A stretch of DNA of 10,090 bases from DATMGU01 sp035555315 (GCA_035555315.1 DATMGU010000020.1:1-10090); one strand, 5' to 3'; positions 1-7,119 are shown, counted from the first letter of the stretch. The notes: generated by a model not told the origin, from the letters alone. Made by a program: numbers and translations.

Positions 1-526
1 TATCGGTCTCGACATCCTCGTCTTCCAGCCGCTCCCGCAGCTCTCTTTCCCGCTGGTAGGCCTTGATCCCGGTGAGCTCGGCATTGATCGCCTGCTTCAC
101 GATGCGCCCGACCTGGGCCTTGCGCCGGTGCCGGCGATCCGCCTCGGCCAGGGCCGCGCGCTCCGCCTGCTTGTCCAGCACCGCCGCCGAGACCGCGCGG
201 GGGGTCAACGGCCCCTCGGCGATCCGCGCCTCCAGCGCCACCGTCTGCCGCACCGCCCGCGAAATCCGCGTGAACACCAATCCCAGATCCGGCCCAGCCT
301 TTTGCGGTGTCCCGGCCGGCTCGGAAGCCGCCTTGGCCTGCTCCAGGGCCTGCCGCCCGACCGCCTCCGCCAGTTCCATGCCGATCTCGGCGAGCCGCCG
401 CAGCATCCGCAGATGCCGCTCGGTCCGCTCCGAAGCGCGGGCGCACCCCTCCATCCGCTCCGGGGAGGGACCGTTCGGGGCCGCGTCGCTGAAAGCGATC
501 TCGGCCGGATCTATGGCTTGCGTCAT
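1..526 (-). CDS. Unrecognised helical protein, probably SOS-regulated (3' end beyond window)
   Basis: The minus strand is open from the left edge to a cluster of in-frame ATGs at 526, 532, 538 and 556. About 175 residues are visible. The protein starts MTQAIDPAEI if the 526 ATG is used. It is rich in Ala, Arg and Glu, has no signal peptide or membrane segment, and looks largely alpha-helical, ending in a very charged stretch (KAYQRERELRERLEDEDVE) before the edge. I do not recognise the family. No start has a clear Shine-Dalgarno sequence. I chose 526 because the putative LexA box (533-547) would otherwise lie inside the coding sequence; the other starts add at most 10 residues. The plus-strand frames over this stretch are Arg/Ser/Ala-rich and look like GC-driven shadows. 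Its job is unknown; the operator suggests a DNA-damage-induced role. Confidence 0.68.
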   Translation of the reverse strand, partial: MTQAIDPAEIAFSDAAPNGPSPERMEGCARASERTERHLRMLRRLAEIGMELAEAVGRQALEQAKAASEPAGTPQKAGPDLGLVFTRISRAVRQTVALEARIAEGPLTPRAVSAAVLDKQAERAALAEADRRHRRKAQVGRIVKQAINAELTGIKAYQRERELRERLEDEDVETD

Positions 527-532
527 GTCCAT

Positions 533-547
533 GAACATAACAAGAAC
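533..547 (-). promoter_or_regulatory. Putative LexA (SOS) box GTTC-N7-GTTC
   Basis: On the minus strand the bases read GTTC-TTGTTAT-GTTC. This is an exact match to the direct-repeat LexA operator known from alphaproteobacteria such as Rhodobacter, Sinorhizobium and Caulobacter. It lies 6 bases upstream of the 526 ATG of the first gene. A TTGACT hexamer at 563-568 (minus strand) could be the -35 element, which would put the box in the core promoter, where LexA would block RNA polymerase. No convincing -10 hexamer is visible. An 8-base motif with a fixed gap can occur by chance, but its position right at a gene start supports it. Confidence 0.55.
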
Positions 548-778
548 ATGAAGCATATCGAGAGTCAAGGGCCGTTGCAGGGCCGTCGAAGGCCGGCGGA
601 GAAACCACCTGCTCGACGCTTCATTCAGGAATACAGGGATGAGGGCCTAGCGGACCTGTTTATCATGCGCCCATGGCCCTCGGCGCTGGATCGGGGGAAG
701 CCGAACGGGAGAAAAATATAAGGCGTCCCTATATCTTCCTTGGTGCCCATATCGCTCGAGAGCGCTCTGGCCAACGCG

Positions 779-1171
779 CTAGAGAGCGGCCGCGATGGCT
801 TCGATCTCAATCACGAATTCCGGCCGCACTAAGCCGGCCACCACTATCAGCGTCGTTGATGGCGGCGTTCCCGGAAATCGCCGGTCGCGTGACCGCCTGT
901 AGCCTTCCATGTGCTCACGGGCCGTCATATAGACGCTAAGGCGGACGATGTTCGCCATCGTCATCCCGTCTTCGGCCAGGATCGCCGCAATGTTTGCGAA
1001 GCAGATATCGGCCTGTGCTTCGCTGTCCTCAGGAATCCTCTCGTCAGGACCGATGCCGAGTTGCCCTGCGGTGATCACCAGCCGGTGGTCCGCCGGCACA
1101 GCGATCCCGTGGCTATATCGCGCCGAGGGCGGCCGAATCGACGAAGGAGACAGTGCGCGCATGGCGATCAT
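779..1171 (-). CDS. RidA/YjgF/UK114-family protein (reactive-intermediate deaminase-like)
   Basis: The 130-residue product has the length of the family and its hallmarks: a central segment (TAGQLGIGPDERIPEDSEAQ), the helix ADICFANIAAILAEDGMTM, the strand IVRLSVYMTA, and a C-terminal RPEFVIEIEAIAA. Family members are cytosolic trimers. RidA proper hydrolyses reactive enamines/imines such as 2-aminoacrylate made by PLP enzymes. In my alignment by eye, the position of the E. coli catalytic Arg105 is Gly113 here, with an Arg three residues later in RPE. Deaminase activity is therefore uncertain and a divergent Rid subfamily is likely. The start is the ATG at 1169-1171; an in-frame ATG at 1160-1162 is an alternative. 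Neither has a clear ribosome site. It stands alone, 133 bp from the lipoprotein gene, and is unrelated in subtype to the RidA-like gene at 7120. Confidence 0.88.
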   Translation of the reverse strand: MIAMRALSPSSIRPPSARYSHGIAVPADHRLVITAGQLGIGPDERIPEDSEAQADICFANIAAILAEDGMTMANIVRLSVYMTAREHMEGYRRSRDRRFPGTPPSTTLIVVAGLVRPEFVIEIEAIAAAL

Positions 1172-1304
1172 CTTGAATGAAGAAAATGGCCGGTAATGAA
1201 GCCGACATTAGTCGAGGTTACGGCATGGCGTCAATAACGTAACGTCAGGTTGAATTAAAGAGATACTATACCTATTCTACAGTCATCCCTTGCGCCGACA
1301 CTGA

Positions 1305-1922
1305 TCAATGAGGCAGATTCGGCATGGGCCGAAGCAGGTTTCCATCAAAGTGAGCCCTGTTCAGCACATCGAGGGATTGAGCTTCAAGATTGGAAGCCGT
1401 TATGACGCCCGACGCGTAACATATCCCATAATTCATGTCCTGATTGCCTCGACTGCGCGGGGATCCACTTCTCATGGCATCGCCAAACTGGCCAAATGCT
1501 ATAAAGCATAAAAACCTATTGGATTCTTGCGTTATATAAGAAAAATATTTTCCTGACTTGACCTTGCTGCCATCAAAGTAAATTTCTTTACTGGAAATAG
1601 ACTCATTTTTCATCATAATTTGTAGAAATTCTTTGTCGGACTCCGATCCATCCAAGCCACCCTGGGTAATAAACTCATATCGCATCATCGCGTTATTTTT
1701 GAAGATGATGCGTTCGATATATCGATCGGGCAAAACTTCTGCCTCTCGCTTCATGACGGGATCAGGTCCGGTAAAGCTTATCCTTGCCTCTTGAGCACTT
1801 ATTTCTGAAAATGAAACATGCCCTAACGGAAATCCCGTATACGTGTATTCAGTGTCCTTTTGCTGCTCACCGACACAGCCTGCCAATAGGGTCACTGCTG
1901 CCAAACTTAACCACCACTTCAT
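1305..1922 (-). CDS. Orphan predicted lipoprotein, AT-rich, function unknown
   Basis: The 205-residue product begins MKWWLSLAAVTLLAGCVGE, a classic lipoprotein signal with lipobox L13-A14-G15-C16. The residue after Cys is not Asp, so outer-membrane sorting is expected if Lol rules apply. The mature part is polar, with no recognisable domain. A central segment (EVLPDRYIERIIFKNNAMM) and the C-terminal half look like a small globular fold. GGAG lies 7 bases upstream of the ATG, which fixes the start. Base composition is clearly lower in GC than the neighbours (1561-1620 has 18 G/C of 60), which suggests recent acquisition. It sits between an isolated RidA gene and an IS481 remnant, with repeat copy 1 ending about 40 bp upstream of its ATG. 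No function can be inferred. Confidence 0.85.
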   Translation of the reverse strand: MKWWLSLAAVTLLAGCVGEQQKDTEYTYTGFPLGHVSFSEISAQEARISFTGPDPVMKREAEVLPDRYIERIIFKNNAMMRYEFITQGGLDGSESDKEFLQIMMKNESISSKEIYFDGSKVKSGKYFSYITQESNRFLCFIAFGQFGDAMRSGSPRSRGNQDMNYGICYASGVITASNLEAQSLDVLNRAHFDGNLLRPMPNLPH

Positions 1923-1963
1923 AACGCGCTCCGGGATCTATATCGGGCATGATCAACACCACC

Positions 1964-2120
1964 CTGATAGGAACCATCGACCCGGAGAAAGTACAGCAGG
2001 CTTCGTGGCGCTTTTCAATTCACACAGCACCTCAGGTAGAATTTAATTTCCGGAACTGCACGGAAAGATGGCGAGACCGCCGCACATCTCCGTCGATATA
2101 CCATCAATTTCGAGAACAAC
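1964..2120 (-). repeat. Diverged ~155-bp direct repeat, copy 1
   Basis: This stretch aligns without a single gap to 4604-4760 (constant offset 2640). Over 1971-2100 I count 15 differences in 130 bases (about 88% identity). Fourteen of the 15 are transitions. Similarity fades on the left near 1960 and on the right near 2120. The left end is about 40 bp upstream of the lipoprotein ATG on the minus strand. The right end cuts into the IS481-like transposase remnant, after the codons for RRRWMG. I read no convincing gene in it. Oriented as the minus-strand genes are. It may be a non-autonomous mobile element or a duplicated upstream regulatory region; boundaries are approximate. Confidence 0.85.
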
Positions 2121-2241
2121 CCATCCAGCGCCGACGACACAGGGCGATGATCCGCTCGGCGGTCGAGGCCGTCGTCGGTCGACGCACGGCCCTGGGTCGC
2201 AATGAGCGGTCGACCAGGCCCTTCGGACCGGATGGCCCGCG
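2119..2241 (-). pseudogene. Remnant of an IS481-family-like transposase (N-terminal HTH region)
   Basis: One minus-strand frame encodes GPSGPKGLVDRSLRPRAV followed by RRPTTASTAERIIALCRRRW. This matches the linker between the two helix-turn-helix units of IS481-type transposases (pattern GL.DRS.RP....RPT......ERI.ALRR.RW). The frame starts just after a stop codon (2242-2244). Upstream, another frame carries IARAIRSEG, the expected preceding residues, so a frameshift is likely near 2220. Downstream the match ends at the codons for WMG (2119-2127), where repeat copy 1 begins and the frame soon stops. Only about 40 of some 300-350 residues remain, so it cannot be functional. No inverted repeats of the original IS were found. 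The family call rests on recalled family patterns. Confidence 0.65.
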
Positions 2242-2318
2242 CTATCGAGCTGGACCGGCGGGTTGCTTACGGTGATTATACGTCCCTACCCACTCCAGCC
2301 GGCTCACTCCAACAGACG

Positions 2319-4559
2319 CTATTCGGCATCGGCCACGCATCGAAACCCGATCGAGCCGGAGCGGTCCCGACCGGGCGACATCAACAGCAACTTGCTGTGC
2401 TGGTCGTTGCGGTAGGCTTGGGGGAAATACCAGATCGCGCCCTGCGGCTGATACGAACTGCCGCCACGCAGGATCGCCGCGCGGGTGTGCTCGTCCTCGA
2501 ACTCGTTGGTCCACTGCCAAACGCCGCCGACGAGGTCCTGAACGCCGAAGGGGCTGGCCCCCTGAGGATGGCCCCCGACCGGCGCGGGCGGCAGGAGGTC
2601 TCGCCCCTTGTTGGGCTCAGGCACGGCGTCGGCTCTCCAGGCGTCGCCCCAGGGATAGAGGCGGAGGTCCGCGCCTTGCGCGGCGTACTGCCATTCCCAT
2701 TCATTGGGCAGGCGCTTGCCCGCCCAGGCGGCGTAGGCCCTGGCGTCCTCGATGGAGACCCAGGTCACCGGCCTGTCCGCCCAGCCTTGCGGATAGCTCC
2801 CGTTCGTCCAGTCCTTCAGGAAATTGGCGTCGTCTTGCGGGCGATACCGGGTGGCGTCGAGGAACGCTTTGAACTGGCTGTCGGTCACGGGCGTGCGATC
2901 GATGAAGAAGCGCTTGATGTCCATGTAGCGCTCATGGAAACGCCCGGGCGCGGCTTCCCACGGATAAGCCACATCGACCCCGATCTGGTCGGAGCCCTCG
3001 ATCTCCGTCCCCGCGACCGTGAAGTGGAACCGGCCGGCGGGAATCTCAACCATGCCCGCGGGAGCCTGGGCATAGGGCTTGGTGGCGGCGATGGGCGTCA
3101 TGCTCTGGGCGAGCGGCTTCCACTCCCCATCGAATTTCGCCAATGGCTCGGCGGACATTATTTTCATGGTCGTCAGCAGAGCGTCGACGGCCGCATCCGG
3201 TTGTCCATGCACGGCCAAAACCGCGCCATAGCCCTGGGCCTCGATCGGAAACGACAGGATCGCCTTGTCGCCTTCGACGACCGGAATCAGTTCGCGTCCA
3301 TGATAGAGGTCGAACCAGCGCATGCCGGGTTCCGCGGGAACCGTCAGCTGCTCGCCATCGACGTCGTATTCGTCGCGGTTGACCAGGGTCCAAACCATCT
3401 GGCCGTCCTTGGGCCATCGGCTGGCGTACACGCCGACGTGGTGGGTGGGATAGAACGGCTCCCAATCCGGGCTCGTCAGGAATGGCGCGACGCCGCGTTC
3501 GATCGTGGCCACCCGCCGCGTCGCTTCGCCGTCTCGGGGCGAGATGCCATTCCATATGCCCCAGACGTTCTCCCAGGACTCCCATCCCCCTCCGTTGAAG
3601 AAGGCGAATTGCAGGTCGTCCGTCTTGGATCGGGCCCAGCGGTCCGAAATATTCACCATGTGGCGCGGTTCGAGCCAGCGATAGCGATCGACCTTCGGAA
3701 CGGGGTCAAAGGTGTATTGGCCCCAGGACATCACGTTCCAGGAGAGAGCCTCGTCGGCGAAGGATAGTTCCGGCTGGAAGGCCAGTGGATGACCGATCTG
3801 CTCGGCCGCGGTCGAGAACGTCAGCGGTACGCCGTCCTGGGTGTCGCCGTTCATCCCATCGGCGCCCACATCGGCCATCACGCGCGTAATCGCCTGCGGC
3901 CAGGGCGCGCCCGGGTCATGCGTGCCGTGATCCCACAACATGAAAGGAAACAGCACATGCACGCCTTGGCGATGGAAGTCGGCGACCATGCCCCTGACCC
4001 CCTCGATCCCGCCGGGCATGCTGAGCAACATGTCGATCTGATTGCGGGCATCGATGCCCATGTTGGGGTAGGTCGGCCAGATCAGGACGGCGTCGATGCC
4101 GCCGTATCGCTTCTTGAAATCATCCAGAAGGCGGTCGACCGTGTAGCGCCCGGTCGCGGGGTCGTATAGATAACGGTCCTCCACCATCACCTGCGGCTGC
4201 ATGAACGCGCTCTGTGTCCATTTCAAACGGGGGTCGTCGTACCGGGAGGCGTCCAATCCCACACGGACGCGACGCTCCGCGCGCCATCCCTGAATCTCCG
4301 CGAGCCACGAGGCGTGGTCGGCGGCGCCGCATTCCTTCCAGCGGAACGCCAAACTAGGGTAGGCCGTCAGGCATTCCGGACCATTGATCATAAGCTGCCG
4401 GAACTGCCCCCGAGGGATGGATTGGGCGTCCGCCGGCGCGGGGCCGGCCAGGGCGACCAAACCCAGGAGAAGCGCCGCCTGGGACCGGAGCGCTCGACCG
4501 GCGCCAAGTCCGCTCAGACATCCAACAATACTTCCCGCACGGCCGGATGAAACAAACAT
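2319..4559 (-). CDS. Exported two-domain protein: glycoside-hydrolase-like barrel + FGE/SUMF1-like domain lacking catalytic cysteines
   Basis: The product has 746 residues. The N-terminus has a long polar lead, a hydrophobic stretch (about 28-39) and a probable signal-peptidase site after PAPADA45, so it is likely periplasmic or secreted. Residues about 50-480 look like a TIM-barrel sugar-enzyme domain, with WDHGTHD at 209-215 and NGDTQDG at 237-243; acidic residues there could be catalytic. No GH family can be named. Residues about 503-745 are an FGE-sulfatase (SUMF1/EgtB/PvdO) domain: MVEIPAGRF, FFIDRTPVTDSQFKAFL, RPVTWVSIEDARAYAAWAGK, RLPNEWEWQYAA, LYPWGD, GGVWQWTNEF, LRGGSSY and GFRCV. 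The two FGE cysteines align with Gln704 and Ile709, so sulfatase activation is not expected; a binding role is more likely. AGGGGA about 8 bases upstream supports the ATG. Repeat copy 2 lies directly upstream. Confidence 0.85.
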   Translation of the reverse strand: MFVSSGRAGSIVGCLSGLGAGRALRSQAALLLGLVALAGPAPADAQSIPRGQFRQLMINGPECLTAYPSLAFRWKECGAADHASWLAEIQGWRAERRVRVGLDASRYDDPRLKWTQSAFMQPQVMVEDRYLYDPATGRYTVDRLLDDFKKRYGGIDAVLIWPTYPNMGIDARNQIDMLLSMPGGIEGVRGMVADFHRQGVHVLFPFMLWDHGTHDPGAPWPQAITRVMADVGADGMNGDTQDGVPLTFSTAAEQIGHPLAFQPELSFADEALSWNVMSWGQYTFDPVPKVDRYRWLEPRHMVNISDRWARSKTDDLQFAFFNGGGWESWENVWGIWNGISPRDGEATRRVATIERGVAPFLTSPDWEPFYPTHHVGVYASRWPKDGQMVWTLVNRDEYDVDGEQLTVPAEPGMRWFDLYHGRELIPVVEGDKAILSFPIEAQGYGAVLAVHGQPDAAVDALLTTMKIMSAEPLAKFDGEWKPLAQSMTPIAATKPYAQAPAGMVEIPAGRFHFTVAGTEIEGSDQIGVDVAYPWEAAPGRFHERYMDIKRFFIDRTPVTDSQFKAFLDATRYRPQDDANFLKDWTNGSYPQGWADRPVTWVSIEDARAYAAWAGKRLPNEWEWQYAAQGADLRLYPWGDAWRADAVPEPNKGRDLLPPAPVGGHPQGASPFGVQDLVGGVWQWTNEFEDEHTRAAILRGGSSYQPQGAIWYFPQAYRNDQHSKLLLMSPGRDRSGSIGFRCVADAE

Positions 4560-4603
4560 CCTGATATTCCCCTGCTACAGCCTTATTCCGACACAATACC
4601 CTC

Positions 4604-4760
4604 CTTATAGGAACTATCGACCCGGAGAAAATACAGCAGACTTCGCGGTTTTTTTCAATTCACACAGCACTTCAGGTGGAATTTAATCTCCAGAACTACA
4701 CGGAAAGATGGCGAGACCACCGCGCATCTCCATCGATATACCGAAAACTTCTAGAACAAT
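4604..4760 (-). repeat. Diverged ~155-bp direct repeat, copy 2
   Basis: This is the partner of 1964-2120. Its left end lies about 45 bp upstream of the ATG of the two-domain exported gene. Its right end covers the last codons and the TAG stop (4751-4753) of the phosphodiesterase gene. Relative to the repeat, the start codons of the two downstream genes differ by only 3 bp in position. On the minus strand both copies carry TTGAAA, a run ending TTTCTCCGGGTCGAT, and GTTCCTAT. A CGCGGT/ACCGCG pairing (4719-4724 with 4644-4649) is possible in copy 2. In copy 1 it is partly kept: one compensatory change, one wobble, one mismatch. No clear -35/-10 pair, terminator or known element could be assigned. 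Confidence 0.85.
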
Positions 4761-6241
4761 CCCGGCAGCGCCTTCACGTCGCTCAGCCGCACCGCATCCA
4801 ACTTCTTCGGGTCGAGCCCCAGGGTGGTGAGGATCGTCGGGGCCACGCTGCGCGTCTCGACCGGGGTGGCCACCACCGCATGCTTGCCGCCGGGCAGCAG
4901 GACGATGATCGGCACGTGCCGGTCATCGGTGCTGAAGCCGCCATGCTCGGCGACCTTGGTGGCGGTCGGCTTGGTATAGATCACGCCGGGTTCGACCTCG
5001 ATCACGATGTCGGGCGTGCGCGGGTCGCGTGCCGGATCGCCGAACTCCGCCGCCAGTTGCTTGCCCGACATGATCGATTTGGCACCAAGGTCGGCCTTGC
5101 GCGTGGTGAGCGCCTTGACCACGGCGGCGGTCTTGCCGCTGTCGGTGAGCCAGATCAGGCCGATATCGTCGGCAGTCAGATGGGCGAGCAGGCCGGGAGA
5201 AACGCCGTTGATGATCGAGGGCAGCAGCTTGCCGTCGACGATGCGCTTTTTCGTGGGATCGATCGGCGATTGGCCATGCTTGGCGGTCACGATCACGGCG
5301 GTCGAGCCGGTCAACGACGCTTGATCGAGGGCGGCGACGATCTTGCCCAGGCTTTGATCGACATAGCCCAGGGCCTGGGTGATTTCCGGCCCCGGCGTGC
5401 CGGCGGCATCGAGATAGCCCTTCGAGTATTTCTGGCCGACGCTGACGCTCTCGAAATTCATGCCGAACACCATGGGCACCACGGCCGGTGCCCCGGCGGC
5501 GGTCTTGCCGGCGATCTGGTTGAGCAGCGCGTTCAGCCGGATCGTGTCGTTGGGGATGGATTTATCGACCCCGCCATCGGCCTTGCCGGCGGCGATTTCC
5601 GGCGTGATCAATTCATCGAGCCCGGTGCCCGATGGCCCGCGCAGGATCTCGTAGGCGGGATGCTTGTCGCCCCAGGCGGTCCGGCCGCCGGCGGCCTTGG
5701 CCACGTCGAAGACGGTGTTCACCCGCAGATAGGCGTGCGGGTAGACCGGCACGCAGCCGGCGGCGGCGCTGCGCGGCAGCTTCGCCTCATCGATCGCGGT
5801 GTCGACCTTGCCGTCATCGACATCGATCGCCTCGTCGAACACGGCCTCGCCGCCGCGCTTGCCGCAATCGGAGCCGGGCGGCGACAGGTTCCGGTCGAAG
5901 CTGTCGTCATAGATAACGCCGGTCACCTTCGGCAAACCGCCGGTCACCAGGGCGATCAGGCCGGGAAAGCTGTCGGACGGGCGCGGCGCCTGGGCTGCCG
6001 TGTAGCTGGTACCGCGACCGACGAGCTGCGCCAGGGTCGAGGCCGGATTGGCGGCCACATATCTGTCGAGGTCGACCTGATGCATGCCCGCGATCGTGAT
6101 CAACAGCACATGCTCGGCCTTGGCCGGCGCCGCCGAGGCCGGGGTGCCGTCCAACAGCATCCCCGCCGCCATCGCCCAACCAGCGAACAGAGCCCGCCCG
6201 AACCGAACGGCCCGCTTATCCGATGTCGCGCTTTGGCGCAT
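4751..6241 (-). CDS. Exported alkaline-phosphatase-superfamily phosphodiesterase (type I phosphodiesterase/NPP-like)
   Basis: The product has 496 residues. I start it at the ATG at 6239-6241 because GGAGGGG lies a few bases upstream; a TTG seven codons earlier has no such support. Residues 1-38 form a signal peptide ending near TPASAA. The rest matches the nucleotide pyrophosphatase/phosphodiesterase group: HVLLITIAGMHQVDLDRY (44-61), the nucleophile motif PSDSFPG (88-94, Ser91), GVIYDDSFDR, WGDKHPAYEIL, FGMNFESVS, VTAKHGQSPIDP and EHGGFSTDDRHVPIIVLLPG. Such enzymes cleave phosphodiester or phosphomonoester bonds with two metal ions; the substrate is unknown. The first metal ligand, normally Asp in a V/I-D-G-M/L motif, is Ala51 here (codon GCG), which may impair activity. 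It lies 96 bp downstream of the small exported-protein gene and may be co-transcribed with it. Confidence 0.88.
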   Translation of the reverse strand: MRQSATSDKRAVRFGRALFAGWAMAAGMLLDGTPASAAPAKAEHVLLITIAGMHQVDLDRYVAANPASTLAQLVGRGTSYTAAQAPRPSDSFPGLIALVTGGLPKVTGVIYDDSFDRNLSPPGSDCGKRGGEAVFDEAIDVDDGKVDTAIDEAKLPRSAAAGCVPVYPHAYLRVNTVFDVAKAAGGRTAWGDKHPAYEILRGPSGTGLDELITPEIAAGKADGGVDKSIPNDTIRLNALLNQIAGKTAAGAPAVVPMVFGMNFESVSVGQKYSKGYLDAAGTPGPEITQALGYVDQSLGKIVAALDQASLTGSTAVIVTAKHGQSPIDPTKKRIVDGKLLPSIINGVSPGLLAHLTADDIGLIWLTDSGKTAAVVKALTTRKADLGAKSIMSGKQLAAEFGDPARDPRTPDIVIEVEPGVIYTKPTATKVAEHGGFSTDDRHVPIIVLLPGGKHAVVATPVETRSVAPTILTTLGLDPKKLDAVRLSDVKALPGLF

Positions 6242-6337
6242 CGTCCCCTCCCCCTCAACCAAACCAGGCGCGACGCTAGCGGCGGTAGTTGACAGATTGA
6301 TGACGGTCGGCCGAAAACCGCTGGGGAGTGATGCCTT

Positions 6338-6988
6338 TTATGATTTATGCGGCTTGGCGAGCTTGATACCGCCCAGCAATTGCTGCACCGCCTCGGGCGG
6401 CAAGGGCTTCACGCCCGGCGGCAGGTCGAACAGCTCGGCCGGCTGGGCACCGAGCCTGAGGTTCGACAGCTCCAGGCTGGCATCGACGGTCTTGCCGTGG
6501 ACCGGCGTATAGGTGCCGTTCAACCGCATGACGATGCCGTCGGCGGTCAGCCAGACCAGCCCGTCGATGGCCGATCCGTCCGACCCTTGATGCTTCACAT
6601 GGTATTTCGTCGTGCGCTGGCCACCGACCGTCTCGGTGCCCAATGCCGGGCCAAGCTGGCTGCGATCGCCCAGATCGTTGACCGCATCCGGGAAGGCGAA
6701 CTCGCTATAGATCTTGAGGTCGGGCAGCACCACCCAGGCGAGCCGTCGGTCGGCGCGCGCCACCGCGACGAAGTTCAATCCCTGAATCTCCTGCTCGTGG
6801 CGCTGCTTGCCCGGTACCGCGTAGACCCTGCCCTGATAGGTCTTGCCATCGGTCACCACGGTCCGATCGGCGCTGAACGGCACAGCCGCGTCGCCGATAA
6901 GGGCCGCTCGGGCGGGCGATCCGGCAAGGACGCTACCAAGAACGGCGCAGCAGCCGACCAGGGCAAGAAAACGCAGGCTGAAACGCAT
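6338..6988 (-). CDS. Small periplasmic protein, possibly LolA-like/DUF4412-like fold
   Basis: The 216-residue product starts with a clear signal peptide: basic MRFSLR, a hydrophobic core to about residue 22, and SPARA28 before cleavage. The mature part contains FSADRTVVTDGKTYQGRVYA, then RHEQEIQGLNFVAVARADRR and LAWVVLPDLKIYSEF. A later DGLVWLTADGIVMRLNG and a C-terminal LPPGVKPLPPE follow. Alternating beta strands with a threshold-like statement of a measured value resemble LolA/LppX-fold or DUF4412 periplasmic proteins, but this is a recollection of pattern and not a firm match. The ribosome site is weak (GAAGAG about 8 bases upstream). It is transcribed away from the RidA/FemAB-like operon across a 131-bp divergent spacer and lies upstream of the phosphodiesterase gene on the same strand. 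Confidence 0.8.
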   Translation of the reverse strand: MRFSLRFLALVGCCAVLGSVLAGSPARAALIGDAAVPFSADRTVVTDGKTYQGRVYAVPGKQRHEQEIQGLNFVAVARADRRLAWVVLPDLKIYSEFAFPDAVNDLGDRSQLGPALGTETVGGQRTTKYHVKHQGSDGSAIDGLVWLTADGIVMRLNGTYTPVHGKTVDASLELSNLRLGAQPAELFDLPPGVKPLPPEAVQQLLGGIKLAKPHKS

Positions 6989-7119
6989 CTCGGGTACTCT
7001 TCTGATGGATATCGGGTATGACGCAGGGTGCTGGCGGATCCTGGCGAATTTACGGTCGAAGGCAATCCGGCCAGCGTAGTATCACTCTCGATGAACACTC
7101 AGGGGAAGGAAACCACACC

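Noticed and set aside
759..768. Perfect palindrome AGAGCGCTCT between the first gene and the RidA gene
   Set aside because: A 10-bp palindrome in GC-rich DNA is weak evidence. No T-run or promoter elements nearby, and no second copy noted. The rest of 557-778 shows no gene.
1245..1275. Plus-strand promoter-like TTGAAT-N17-TATTCT
   Set aside because: No plus-strand gene follows; the next genes on both sides are on the minus strand. AT-rich DNA produces such matches by chance.
4683..4733. A 16-codon frame (MEMRGGLAIFPCSSGD) conserved within both repeat copies
   Set aside because: Too short, no ribosome site, and copy 1 has ACG in place of the first ATG. Some third-position changes are silent, but nearly all differences are transitions in every frame.
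4743..4757. Near LexA box GTTC-TAGAAGT-TTTC on the minus strand in repeat copy 2
   Set aside because: The second half is TTTC, and copy 1 is GTTC-N7-TGAT, so the match is not kept between the copies.
2319..6241. FGE-like gene next to an alkaline-phosphatase-superfamily gene as a sulfatase/activator pair
   Set aside because: The phosphodiesterase has no C-x-P-x-R sulfatase motif (it has SDSFPG), and the FGE-like domain lacks both catalytic cysteines.
6242..6262. TTG start seven codons upstream for the phosphodiesterase
   Set aside because: The ATG at 6239-6241 has a strong Shine-Dalgarno sequence, which would lie inside the extended frame. The extension also adds acidic residues before the signal peptide.
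2202..6292. Very long plus-strand open frames opposite the FGE-like and phosphodiesterase genes
   Set aside because: They read as Arg/Gly/His-rich translation typical of the antisense of GC-rich genes, with no family motifs. The minus-strand genes are clear.
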